Assembly: GCF_021272385.1 (NCBI RefSeq)
Contig: NZ_JAJSDZ010000009.1
Coordinates: forward strand, 496,001 to 560,000
Length of the DNA stretch: 64,000 bases
Origin: Vibrio salinus
GTDB lineage: Bacteria > Pseudomonadota > Gammaproteobacteria > Enterobacterales > Vibrionaceae
Direction of reading: 5' to 3'
This document shows, piece after piece, positions 28,708 through 37,478 of the stretch (positions are counted from its first letter, which is position 1; each line of letters begins with the position of its first letter). The translations under genes and the position numbers were made by a program. The notes under the pieces are model-generated. The model searched no databases. It was not told where the DNA came from and saw nothing but the letters and a program-made list of their open reading frames with translations.

Positions 28708-30048
28708 ATGAATTTGGTAGAAAATGGCTCGCACCTGACAGAATTAGTGCCACAGGCTTCAGCGCCAAAGGTGCCGACTTCGTTCGAGGACTTAAAAGTT
28801 CCCCGGACGGTGATTGAAAACTTATTGTTGAAGCAAATTTCTGCGTTCCCGAAATCGGATGTGATTTTTCTGACCCGGTCGATGGGTATCAGCAGTAATC
28901 TGGTTGAAGCTATGCTGGCAGACCTGAAAAGCCGATCATTGATCGAAGTGTATCAGGCCAGTCATACTTCTGTTTCTTCGGGGAATCCCATTCTTTATGC
29001 TTTGTCTGAAGCAGGGATGAAAGAAGCTGAAATTGCATTCCGGAAAGACGCTTATCTCGGAAAAGCTCCGGTTTCTCTGGATGATTATGCTGTGATGGTT
29101 CAGGCTCAGGATGTAAGGGCCAATCATGTTCAGAGACCTGAAGTGGTTCATGCGCTGAGTGATGTATATGGTGGTGAACGGCTGATACCCTTACTAGGTC
29201 CGGCCATAAACTCCGGCCGGGCATTATTGCTTTATGGAGGTGCCGGAACGGGGAAAACCTATGTGGCGACCCGCCTTCTTCGATCGCTCAATACCTCTGT
29301 TTACATTCCTTATTCTGTATTTGCGGCCGGGAATATTATCCGGGTTTATTCTCCCCAGCATCACCGGAAGGTAGACAGTTCAGATACGGTTCACTCATTC
29401 TCTCTGAAAGACAAATACGATCCGCGCTGGGCTTTGTGTGAACGTCCCAGTGTTCAGGTCGGCGGTGAACTGACCATGGACATGCTGGAAGTGAATCATA
29501 CCGAGCATAACCGGGTCTGGCTGGCTCCGGTTCAGATGATGGCCAATAACGGTATTCTTATCATTGATGACCTGGGCCGGCAGCCCATGCCGGTGTCCAA
29601 ACTGCTGAACCGCTGGATTGTTCCGATGGAATATCAGTACGACTACCTGACCTTACCAAACGGGCAGCAGATTTCGGTGCCGTTTGTGCTGACGTTGGCT
29701 TTTTCGACCAACCTGGATCCAGAAAAGATTGGAGATCCGGCTTTCTTAAGACGTCTTGGCTACAAAATTCAGTTTAATCCATTAAAGCGTGACGACTATC
29801 AGGCGCTGTGGGAGTCTACAGCCGATGACCGAACGTTATCGGTTACGAAAGAAGCCTTTGATGTTCTTTATCACCTGCATGATCTGCATCAGGTCGGTTA
29901 TTACCCCTGCCTGCCAAAAGATTTAATCGGCATCAGCCGGGATATTTTAATTTTCGAAGATGAAGATCCTGTTATTACCCCCCAGATATTAGAACAAGCC
30001 TGGCAAGTCTACTTTACCGAAGATGGTAAAGGAGGAGGAAGACGATGA
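28708..30048 (+). CDS. AAA+ ATPase of the Tad locus with winged-helix-like N-terminus
   Basis: This 446-residue protein has Walker A GGAGTGKT (177-184), Walker B GILIIDD (282-288), a sensor-like AFSTN (331-335) and FLRRLGYKI (about 347-355). That is an AAA+ core related to MoxR/Clp-like ATPases. Residues about 30-110 look like a winged helix, with a recognition-helix-like stretch followed by YALSEAGMKEAE, the pattern seen at the end of MarR/PadR domains. It lies between cpaA and cpaB and overlaps cpaB by four bases. It is not one of the named core Tad ATPases (CpaF, TadZ). Its function is unknown. Confidence 0.8.
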   Translation: MNLVENGSHLTELVPQASAPKVPTSFEDLKVPRTVIENLLLKQISAFPKSDVIFLTRSMGISSNLVEAMLADLKSRSLIEVYQASHTSVSSGNPILYALSEAGMKEAEIAFRKDAYLGKAPVSLDDYAVMVQAQDVRANHVQRPEVVHALSDVYGGERLIPLLGPAINSGRALLLYGGAGTGKTYVATRLLRSLNTSVYIPYSVFAAGNIIRVYSPQHHRKVDSSDTVHSFSLKDKYDPRWALCERPSVQVGGELTMDMLEVNHTEHNRVWLAPVQMMANNGILIIDDLGRQPMPVSKLLNRWIVPMEYQYDYLTLPNGQQISVPFVLTLAFSTNLDPEKIGDPAFLRRLGYKIQFNPLKRDDYQALWESTADDRTLSVTKEAFDVLYHLHDLHQVGYYPCLPKDLIGISRDILIFEDEDPVITPQILEQAWQVYFTEDGKGGGRR

Positions 30049-30788
30049 GCAAGAATCAGGTTGTACTGTTACTTATATTGTCTGTTCTGTTTGGTTTAGG
30101 TGCGGTTTTCTTTGCCAAAAAATGGATGGACACTCAGGTTCAGCCTCAGGTGGAAGTTGAACGTGTGGAGCGTGAACCGGTGGTGGTGGCTGCGATTGAA
30201 ATTCCGGAAGGGACGATTATCGAAGAGCAGGAGTTATCGATAAAGCTGCTGGAAAAATCGTGGCGGAACGAATCTCAGTTTAGCGAAAAAGAACAGCTAA
30301 TCGGCCGGGTGGTCGGAACGACGATTTTCCCGGATGAAATGGTGACGGCACCGCATCTGGCTCCGGAAGGGGAAGGTTCGACACTTGCCCATTTATTACC
30401 GGAAGACAAGCGGGCGGTGACGATTCGGGTGAACGACGTTATCGGGGTGGCTGGATTTCTTTTACCCGGTAATAAAGTCGACGTGTTAAGTACGGTCAAA
30501 CGGGGGGCATACGCGAATACCCGCACCGTGCTGAAAGACATCAAAGTGCTTGCTGTCGATCAGACTGCCCGGACCAAAGAAAATAAACCCATTATTGTAA
30601 GAGCAGTGACGTTAGAGGTATCGCCGAAAGACGCTGAAAAATTGTTGTCGGCCAACAGCCGGGGAAATATTCAGCTGGCGTTGCGTAATCCTGAAGCAGT
30701 CGAACCTCCTGCTCCCAAATACTATGCAGCACCCAGCGTGACAATCATTAAGGGAACCGATGCATCGAACGTCCGGGTTCGTGAGTGA
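30045..30788 (+). CDS. cpaB: Flp pilus assembly protein CpaB/RcpC
   Basis: This 247-residue protein has one N-terminal membrane helix (VVLLLILSVLFGLGAVFF) and a SAF-like domain (PEGTIIEEQELSIKLL, then GRVVGTTIFPDEMVT), followed by the RcpC/CpaB region with GVAGFLLPGNKVDVLST. It is anchored in the inner membrane and works with the CpaC secretin in the periplasm. It overlaps the AAA+ ATPase gene by four bases and is followed by the secretin gene. Confidence 0.93.
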   Translation: MSKNQVVLLLILSVLFGLGAVFFAKKWMDTQVQPQVEVERVEREPVVVAAIEIPEGTIIEEQELSIKLLEKSWRNESQFSEKEQLIGRVVGTTIFPDEMVTAPHLAPEGEGSTLAHLLPEDKRAVTIRVNDVIGVAGFLLPGNKVDVLSTVKRGAYANTRTVLKDIKVLAVDQTARTKENKPIIVRAVTLEVSPKDAEKLLSANSRGNIQLALRNPEAVEPPAPKYYAAPSVTIIKGTDASNVRVRE

Positions 30789-30801
30789 GTGGAGGTGGAA
30801 T

Positions 30802-32268
30802 ATGAAAAGAATAATAAATGTTATCAGCCTGATTTTCCTGTTGTGTTTTGGTTCTTTTGCCGCGGCGATGACAACCGGGAAAGTGGTTAAAGTGCCTCAT
30901 CACAAATCGGCCTATGTTCAGCTGGTTGCCAAGGCGAAGCGGGTGTCTCTCGGTGACCCGAATGTGCTGGACATTATCATGCTTAAATCGAACGAAGTGT
31001 TTCTTATCGGTAAAAAACTGGGTTCGACCAATCTGATGGCATGGGACCGGCGCGGGAACCTAATCGAGTCGATCGATATTGAGGTCATCCATGATGTTAA
31101 CAGCTTAAAGTCCAAGCTTCATGAGTTTTTGCCGGATGAGAAAATTGAGGTCCACAGTTCTCAGAATCGTCTGGTACTGAGCGGACAGGTTTCGTCTCAG
31201 AACAATATGATGAAAGCGGTCAAGATTGCGGAAACATACGCCGGAGCTCAGGCAGCAGATAAGGCCACTGGTTCGAGAAGTAAAGATATTGGTAAAACTA
31301 ATGTGATCAACCTGTTGTCGGTCGGTGGGGCTCAGCAGGTCATGCTGGAAGTGACGGTTGCCGAAGTATCAAGGGATCTGGTCCGGCGTTTTAATACCAA
31401 TTTCGGATTTTTTGAATCAAACGGCAAATTTGGCTGGGGCGGTACATCTGTCGGCAGTACGACCACATCCACCACCAGTGCGATCAGTACTGTTTTTAAC
31501 AGTATCACGACCGACTCAACCGGTTTACTTACCACTTTTTTAGACGGTGATACGTTATTCTCTCTCGCTCTGGACATTGCGAAAACCAACAACACAGCCA
31601 AAGTGCTGGCTGAACCGACACTGACCGCACTCAGCGGTGCCAAAGCGGAGTTCTTAGCCGGTGGTGAATATCCGATTCCGGTGCCGGATGACGACGGTAT
31701 TTCCATTGAATATAAAGAGTACGGTGTCGGGGTCAAATTTATTCCGACCATCCTCAGTGATAAGAAAATTAATCTGAATTTGGCGATTGATGTCAGTGAA
31801 GTGGCTGCCACCGGTAGTATTACTTATGGCAGTACCTCTACCGGAACCTACTCGGTTCCACCTTTTACCCGCCGGAGTGCGTCTTCAACACTGGAACTGG
31901 CTGACGGACAGACGATTGGTATCGCCGGGATGTTTAAAAATAATGTCCGGGACGTCATTTCCAAATTCCCCGGTCTGGGTGATTTACCCATCATCGGCCA
32001 ATTGTTCCGGAGTCAGAATTATGTGTCCGGCGAAACGGAGCTGGTCATCCTTGTGACGCCTCATTTAGCCAAACCGATAGACAGAAGTAAAGTCCGTTTA
32101 CCCACCGAAGGCTTTGTTGAACCGGGAGATCTGAAATATTACCTGTTGGGTCAGGGGGCTTATATCACGTCACCGATGAAGCGTGATCAGCTTAAAGTAC
32201 AGGTCGACGATTCCTATGTCGAAGATATAAAAGGTGGCTCTGAAGGCGTATTTGGACATGAAATGTGA
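30802..32268 (+). CDS. cpaC: Tad outer-membrane secretin CpaC/RcpA
   Basis: This 488-residue secretin forms the outer-membrane channel for the Flp pilus. It has a signal peptide ending near GSFAAAM, the pilus N-terminal domain (VAKAKRVSLGDPNVLDI), a BON-like segment and the secretin core with FLAGGEYPIPVP, GVGVKFIPTIL and the C-terminal signature FPGLGDLPIIGQLFRS. The frame is open further upstream, but GGAGGTGG at 30791-30798 fixes the ATG at 30802. Confidence 0.95.
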   Translation: MKRIINVISLIFLLCFGSFAAAMTTGKVVKVPHHKSAYVQLVAKAKRVSLGDPNVLDIIMLKSNEVFLIGKKLGSTNLMAWDRRGNLIESIDIEVIHDVNSLKSKLHEFLPDEKIEVHSSQNRLVLSGQVSSQNNMMKAVKIAETYAGAQAADKATGSRSKDIGKTNVINLLSVGGAQQVMLEVTVAEVSRDLVRRFNTNFGFFESNGKFGWGGTSVGSTTTSTTSAISTVFNSITTDSTGLLTTFLDGDTLFSLALDIAKTNNTAKVLAEPTLTALSGAKAEFLAGGEYPIPVPDDDGISIEYKEYGVGVKFIPTILSDKKINLNLAIDVSEVAATGSITYGSTSTGTYSVPPFTRRSASSTLELADGQTIGIAGMFKNNVRDVISKFPGLGDLPIIGQLFRSQNYVSGETELVILVTPHLAKPIDRSKVRLPTEGFVEPGDLKYYLLGQGAYITSPMKRDQLKVQVDDSYVEDIKGGSEGVFGHEM

Positions 32269-32278
32269 GGTAAACGTG

Positions 32279-32533
32279 ATGAAAATGAATATCGTGTTTC
32301 TGTTTATCCTGACCGTACTGACGTTAGGGTGTACGTCAACTGAATACCAACTGGGTCAGTCTGTGGCTCAGATGAAGGCTGAGCAGATCTATAATCCGGG
32401 TGCAGCCAAAGAGAATCAGGGCTACATTCCTGATGGGCAGGGTGAGCGGATCGAAAGCTCTCTCAGCACCTACACCGGGAAATCTGATGATTCATTGTCG
32501 GGTACATCGAGTCAGGTTCTTGATGATTTCTGA
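32279..32533 (+). CDS. Small lipoprotein of the Tad locus
   Basis: This 84-residue protein has a lipoprotein signal: hydrophobic MKMNIVFLFILTVLTLG followed by Cys18. Position +2 is Thr, so sorting to the outer membrane is expected. The mature part is polar and Ser/Gln-rich (ends TSSQVLDDF) with no recognised domain. GAGG precedes the ATG, and an upstream in-frame extension is unlikely. It sits between the secretin and the TadG-like gene. It may help secretin assembly, like the pilotin-type proteins of other Tad loci, but there is no sequence proof. Confidence 0.75.
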   Translation: MKMNIVFLFILTVLTLGCTSTEYQLGQSVAQMKAEQIYNPGAAKENQGYIPDGQGERIESSLSTYTGKSDDSLSGTSSQVLDDF

Positions 32534-32545
32534 TGGGTGAGCACT

Positions 32546-33808
32546 ATGAAAAAACAGTCGCGGTTAAATAAAAATGGCTCATCGATGGCCGGCCGGAAAG
32601 AAAAGGGACTGGTTGCGGTTTTTGTGACCTTTACGTTTCTGTTCCTTGCCGGTATTGCTGCTCTGGCTATTGATATCAATTATGCTTACATGGATAAGTC
32701 TAAGCTGCAAAATGCGGTGGATTCTGCGGCGCTGGCGGCCGCGGCAGTTATTAATGGTGACAATTCGGTTGATAACGGTGATGCGACAGTGGATTCCACT
32801 CTGGATAGTGTCATTGCTTTTACCGGAAATACGGAATTTTCGGACATTAAGAGTCACTTATCCGTAACGTACAGTGATGACCCGACAGACGGCGCTTCTT
32901 TTGTAAGTGCCGGCAGTTATTCGAGCACCAGTGAATATATCTATATCCGGGTTGCCATAACCGGTTATCCCATCCGTAATTTTTTTGTGTCTGTGTTTGG
33001 TCTGGACAAATATGTATCGGCCAGTGCGGTTTCCGGTCCCAGTGCACCAACCACGCCGAATACGGTGGTCCCGGTTGCGATTTGCGAAGGCGATGAAAGC
33101 ACTCCTTCTGGTTATATTAACGGTGAAATCTATGCGGTTAAATCCAATAACTCGGCATTAGGAAACGGTAATTTTCAGTATCTGGTTTTAGAAGATGCAA
33201 CCGGTGCGGACATTCTCAGTGAAAGTCTGGCCGGAGGGTATAACGGGAGTCTGCGTGTCGGTGATTCCATCTTAACGGAGCCCGGTGGTAATACCAATAA
33301 AGGGATTAACGGGATGAACTCCCGGCTGGGGACTCAACAGCAAAATAGTCTTGATGCTACCACGTTCCCGCCAGATAAATATGTAAAAGAACCGGCGGAA
33401 CTTGCTGAGCTGGATAATGATGGCACAACCGTTCTCTATTATGAAGATGATCCTGGCAGTGCCTGGCATTACTCGGATTACAAAGATGAGCTGGCACAGT
33501 GCGCCGGAGGCGCAACAAACGATGACTGTACCGATTACTACGATGCAACTGGCGGTAATAACCGGCGGACACTGGTTGTCCCAATAGTGGACTGTTCAAC
33601 CGGGCCTTCCGGACGGACCTATGTCACTATCACCAGTTTTGCCTGTTTTTTCCTGCTGCAGTCGATGGATAAAATCGGTAATGAACTGGCTTTGTTCGGT
33701 GAATTTATCGACAGTTGTCCGGTTTCGTCCGGCGGTGGATATGACCTTGATGACGGCACTCAGTACCGCATAGTCTTGTTTAACGATCCGTTAAGTGAAG
33801 GTTCCTGA
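32546..33808 (+). CDS. tadG: TadG-like pilus assembly protein
   Basis: This is a protein of about 420 residues. Its N-terminus carries the TadE/G-like helix (GLVAVFVTFTFLFLAGIAALAID) followed by DKSKLQNAVDSAALAAA, the hallmark of putative Flp pilus-assembly TadG-type proteins (PF13400 type). The long C-terminal part is periplasmic, Gly/Ser/Asp-rich, with several cysteines (AICEG, LAQCAGG, VDCSTG, SCPVSS). I see no clear von Willebrand A metal site. ATG 32546, with GGTGAG just before it, is preferred over GTG 32537. It overlaps no neighbour but is tightly packed. Confidence 0.85.
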   Translation: MKKQSRLNKNGSSMAGRKEKGLVAVFVTFTFLFLAGIAALAIDINYAYMDKSKLQNAVDSAALAAAAVINGDNSVDNGDATVDSTLDSVIAFTGNTEFSDIKSHLSVTYSDDPTDGASFVSAGSYSSTSEYIYIRVAITGYPIRNFFVSVFGLDKYVSASAVSGPSAPTTPNTVVPVAICEGDESTPSGYINGEIYAVKSNNSALGNGNFQYLVLEDATGADILSESLAGGYNGSLRVGDSILTEPGGNTNKGINGMNSRLGTQQQNSLDATTFPPDKYVKEPAELAELDNDGTTVLYYEDDPGSAWHYSDYKDELAQCAGGATNDDCTDYYDATGGNNRRTLVVPIVDCSTGPSGRTYVTITSFACFFLLQSMDKIGNELALFGEFIDSCPVSSGGGYDLDDGTQYRIVLFNDPLSEGS

Positions 33809-33809
33809 T

Positions 33810-34262
33810 ATGAAAAGCCGTAGCCTGAAAAAACAGAAAGGATTATCGGCGATTGAGTTTGCGATCACCATGCCGCTTATTTTTATTCTGATGGGGGCCG
33901 TGATCGAATTGGGGTTGATGCTGGTTAAGTATCAGACACTGACAAAACTGGTTCAGAACGGAGCCCGTTACGCGGCGACAGAAATTTATGATGCTTACGG
34001 TATCCCTTATTCGGAAGCTCAGGAAAAAATCATTTGTGTGGTTGTCACCGGTTCGACCAGCAATCTTTCTGCCGGATGTGGTAACACCGAAGATAAGCCA
34101 TTGGCTGCATTAGAGGAAAGTGATGTTACCGTGACGGAGAATGGCGATTATGTCAATGTGACCGCGGTATATCATTATTCGCCTTTTGTTGACTTTGCCG
34201 TTATCAAAAATGACTTCACTTTTGAGTTAAGTGCATCTGCAATTATGAGGATGACAAGATGA
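33810..34262 (+). CDS. tadE: TadE-like pseudopilin
   Basis: This 150-residue protein has the TadE-like start KKQKGLSAIEFAITMPLIFILMG. Gly followed by x4-E-F is the class IVb prepilin-type cleavage motif, so it should be processed by CpaA. The typical LTKLVQNGARYAA segment follows. The start is ATG 33810 (AAGG about eight bases upstream), just after the tadG stop. It overlaps the next gene by four bases. Confidence 0.88.
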   Translation: MKSRSLKKQKGLSAIEFAITMPLIFILMGAVIELGLMLVKYQTLTKLVQNGARYAATEIYDAYGIPYSEAQEKIICVVVTGSTSNLSAGCGNTEDKPLAALEESDVTVTENGDYVNVTAVYHYSPFVDFAVIKNDFTFELSASAIMRMTR

Positions 34263-34765
34263 TGAAGCGCCGGAACCGCCAGAAAGGTCTTTCAATCATT
34301 GAATTCACGGTTGTGGTGACGGGGTTCCTCATTGTGATTTTCAGCTTTATTGAATTGGGACTTTATCTCTATTCGATGCAGACACTGAATGATGTATCAC
34401 GAAAAGCAGCACGGTTAGGGGCGGTGTGTTACCCCAGTGCGGATATTTCGACTATGGTTACAGAGGGGAAACCTCTGGGAATTACCAGTGAGCATATTCA
34501 GGTGGATTATCTGAATCTGAACAGTGGTGTTGAGTTTTCGAATCCCAAAGCGAACCCCACTAACGATGAAATCGGTTCTGTTGCTTATGTCAGAGCCACG
34601 GTCGTCGGCTTTTCTTTTCGTATGACCGGCATTCTTTCATTTTTGGGATTAGGCAATAACGGAGTATTGGCTATGCCTGGTTTAGAGACGGTTTTACCGG
34701 CAGAAAGTCTCGGGTTGCCTCACGATTATGACCCTGATAACCCGAGTTACGATACCTGCCAGTAG
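34259..34765 (+). CDS. tadF: TadF-like (TadE-family) pseudopilin
   Basis: This 168-residue protein is built like the preceding TadE: RRNRQKGLSIIEFTVVVTGF with the same G-x4-E-F processing motif, one hydrophobic helix, then DVSRKAARLGAVCYP. It overlaps tadE by four bases (translational coupling). The pair TadE/TadF is processed by the prepilin peptidase in known Tad systems. Which is E and which F is assigned by order only. Confidence 0.85.
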   Translation: MMKRRNRQKGLSIIEFTVVVTGFLIVIFSFIELGLYLYSMQTLNDVSRKAARLGAVCYPSADISTMVTEGKPLGITSEHIQVDYLNLNSGVEFSNPKANPTNDEIGSVAYVRATVVGFSFRMTGILSFLGLGNNGVLAMPGLETVLPAESLGLPHDYDPDNPSYDTCQ

Positions 34766-34774
34766 GGAGAATAA

Positions 34775-35998
34775 ATGACAAACCTAAAGTCTGGTAGTGA
34801 TGATATGTATTCGTCATCGCCTCTGCGGTTGAAAACGCTGCTTGATGTATGGGTGTTGTATTCTGATGACGAGTTTAAATTACACATGGCACGGGAGCTG
34901 GTTCAGTGCCTGGGGGTTAACTTTGAATTTATTCCGGAAGAAAAAGTGAATCCGGACTTGTTTAAAACCAATAATCTGCCGGATTTGTTATTTGTGCAGA
35001 CGGGGCATGGGTGGGCGCAAAAAATTGCCAAATTACAGCATGCTGATATTGAACAGGATGAGCAGCATGAAATGTCGCTGGTGGTTTTTGGTGATGAATC
35101 GGATAACGAATCGTTGAGAATGGCGCTTCGTCTGGGAGCCTCAGATTATTTGTCTGATACTGCCAGTGCTAAGGATTTAATGCATCTGCTGACCGAGATT
35201 GCTGAAAATAAGATTTCCACCAGTAAGCTTGCAGAGTTGTTTGTTTTTATTAATACCAAGGGGGGGGCCGGGGCAACAACCATCGGGCTGAATCTGGCTG
35301 TGGATGTGGCGATGCATATACCGGAGAATGTTCTTTTTCTTGATTTGGACAGTCATTTTGGTGTTGCGGCCGATTATCTGAATCTGAATCCTGTGTACAG
35401 CGTTGTGGATGCGATCGACAGCCAGGAAGATCTGGACGAGATGTCTTTGCAGGGATTGGTTACCAAGCATGAGTCCGGATTACATATGTTGAATTTTAAT
35501 CCGGAAACCCGGTTGGAAAACTATGAAAAGTCCAAACAGATAGCGGGATTGATACCCATTCTCCGCCGGTATTATAAATATATTTTTGTGGACTTTTCTC
35601 AGGGCATTGATGGTCTGTTTACCTCAGTATTGACTCAGGCGAGCAATGTGTTTCTGGTTACGCAGCAAAATCTGGTGGCGCTTAAAAATGCATCATCTGT
35701 TATCCGTTCACTGAAATTCGAATATGGGATTGCGGCAGAATCGATGTCGATTGTGGTGAACCGCTATGAAAAAAAACAGCAGATCAAACTTAAAGATATT
35801 CAGAGTTCGCTGGCCGGTGTCAATGTGATGACGATACCTAATGATTTTAAAGTGGCAATAGAGAGTACGAATTTAGGAAAGCCATTTGTGATGGCCAAAC
35901 CCAATGCCGTGATTAGTAAATCGATACATGAATTCAGTGCTGGTCTGTGTCCTGATGTACAGTCTGAACAAGGTTGGTTGGATCGGTTATTCAGCTAA
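34775..35998 (+). CDS. cpaE: Tad localisation ATPase TadZ/CpaE
   Basis: This 407-residue protein has an N-terminal receiver-like domain (about 22-145) without an obvious phosphorylation site, then a MinD/ParA-type ATPase domain. The Walker A motif reads KGGAGATT (162-169): the signature lysine is kept but the P-loop lysine is Ala, a departure known in the TadZ/CpaE family. Switch segment LFLDLDSHFG follows. TadZ marks the cell site where the pilus machine assembles. It precedes cpaF. Confidence 0.93.
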   Translation: MTNLKSGSDDMYSSSPLRLKTLLDVWVLYSDDEFKLHMARELVQCLGVNFEFIPEEKVNPDLFKTNNLPDLLFVQTGHGWAQKIAKLQHADIEQDEQHEMSLVVFGDESDNESLRMALRLGASDYLSDTASAKDLMHLLTEIAENKISTSKLAELFVFINTKGGAGATTIGLNLAVDVAMHIPENVLFLDLDSHFGVAADYLNLNPVYSVVDAIDSQEDLDEMSLQGLVTKHESGLHMLNFNPETRLENYEKSKQIAGLIPILRRYYKYIFVDFSQGIDGLFTSVLTQASNVFLVTQQNLVALKNASSVIRSLKFEYGIAAESMSIVVNRYEKKQQIKLKDIQSSLAGVNVMTIPNDFKVAIESTNLGKPFVMAKPNAVISKSIHEFSAGLCPDVQSEQGWLDRLFS

Positions 35999-36011
35999 AC
36001 AGGAGGGCGAG

Positions 36012-37469
36012 ATGTTTTTCAAGCGAAAAAATATCAATCCTGACTTTCAAGATAAAGCCTTGAAAGCCGAGCAACAGTCTGTGCAGAAAGAAAGTGAGAC
36101 GAGTGATAAACCGGTGAGCGCGGAGGGTACTTCAAGTAAACCGGATGAATCTGCACTGGCGGTGAAAAAAAAGACGGTTGATGAAGCGAGAAAACAACTG
36201 GAACAGGAACTGTCAGTAAAACACTACTACCATCAGAAGCTGCTGGAAATTTTAGATTTGGCGATTCTGTCCAGTCTGGAAAAAGATCGGGCTAAAAAAG
36301 AACTCAATGACGCTGTTGTTCAATTGATGGCCGATGATCCGACTCATACTTTAGGTGTTGAAGGCCGGAAACGGATCGTTAAGCAGATAGAAGATGAAGT
36401 CTTCGGGTTAGGGCCGTTAGAGCCTTTGCTGAATGATGCAACGGTGTCGGATATTCTGGTGAACGGGCCGAAAAGTGTCTTTGTGGAACGGTTTGGTAAA
36501 TTAGAAAAAACGCCTTATACCTTTTTGGATGAGCGACACTTAAGAAACATTATTGACCGGATTGTCAGCCAGGTCGGGCGCCGTATTGATGAAGCCTCGC
36601 CAATGGTTGATGCCCGTTTGATGGACGGTTCCCGTGTTAATGCCATTATTCCACCATTGGCACTGGATGGAGCGGCATTGTCAATTCGCCGGTTTGCGGT
36701 CGATAAGCTGACTATGGATAACCTGCTTTCTTATAATTCTCTTTCTCCCGGAATGGCCACCTTTATTGAAGCTGCGGTGAAAGGCGAGCTTAATGTGCTG
36801 ATTTCAGGCGGTACCGGTTCAGGGAAGACCACTACACTGAATATTTTGTCGGGTTTTATTCCTCATGATGACCGGATTATCACCATTGAAGATTCCGCCG
36901 AGCTTCAGTTACAACAACCGCATGTCATTCGTCTGGAAACCCGGCCGCCCAACTTGGAAGGGAAAGGGGAAATCAATCAGCGCGATTTGGTGAAAAACAC
37001 TTTGCGTATGCGTCCTGACCGGATTGTTCTAGGGGAAGTCCGGGGAAGTGAAGCGGTAGATATGCTTGCGGCTATGAATACCGGTCACGAAGGTTCTCTG
37101 GCAACCATTCACGCCAATACCCCACGTGATGCATTAAGCCGTCTGGAAAACATGTTCTCGATGGCCGGATGGAATGTTTCTACAAAGAACTTACGTGCTC
37201 AGATTGCATCCGCGATACACCTTATTGTACAGATGGAACGTCAGGAAGATGGTAAAAGAAGAATGGTCAGCATTTCGGAAATCAACGGCATGGAGGGTGA
37301 AATTATTACCATGTCTGAGATTTTTAAATTCCAGCGTCAGAATGTTGATGAGCAGGGTAACGTGGTCGGTTTTTACACCGCAACCGGTGTAATTCCTCAA
37401 TGTCACGATAAGTTATCGAAAAGAGGTCTTCATATACCTTTTGATATTTTTAGTGAGTCCTACCAGTAG
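36012..37469 (+). CDS. cpaF: Tad secretion ATPase CpaF/TadA
   Basis: This 485-residue hexameric type II/IV secretion ATPase powers Flp extension (and retraction in known systems). It has a charged N-terminal extension, then Walker A GGTGSGKT (266-273), Asp box IITIEDSAELQL, Walker B RIVLGEVRG and His box GSLATIHANTP. AGGAGGG at 36001-36007 fixes the ATG at 36012; the open frame upstream overlaps tadZ and is not used. Confidence 0.96.
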   Translation: MFFKRKNINPDFQDKALKAEQQSVQKESETSDKPVSAEGTSSKPDESALAVKKKTVDEARKQLEQELSVKHYYHQKLLEILDLAILSSLEKDRAKKELNDAVVQLMADDPTHTLGVEGRKRIVKQIEDEVFGLGPLEPLLNDATVSDILVNGPKSVFVERFGKLEKTPYTFLDERHLRNIIDRIVSQVGRRIDEASPMVDARLMDGSRVNAIIPPLALDGAALSIRRFAVDKLTMDNLLSYNSLSPGMATFIEAAVKGELNVLISGGTGSGKTTTLNILSGFIPHDDRIITIEDSAELQLQQPHVIRLETRPPNLEGKGEINQRDLVKNTLRMRPDRIVLGEVRGSEAVDMLAAMNTGHEGSLATIHANTPRDALSRLENMFSMAGWNVSTKNLRAQIASAIHLIVQMERQEDGKRRMVSISEINGMEGEIITMSEIFKFQRQNVDEQGNVVGFYTATGVIPQCHDKLSKRGLHIPFDIFSESYQ

Positions 37470-37478
37470 GAGGATGCA

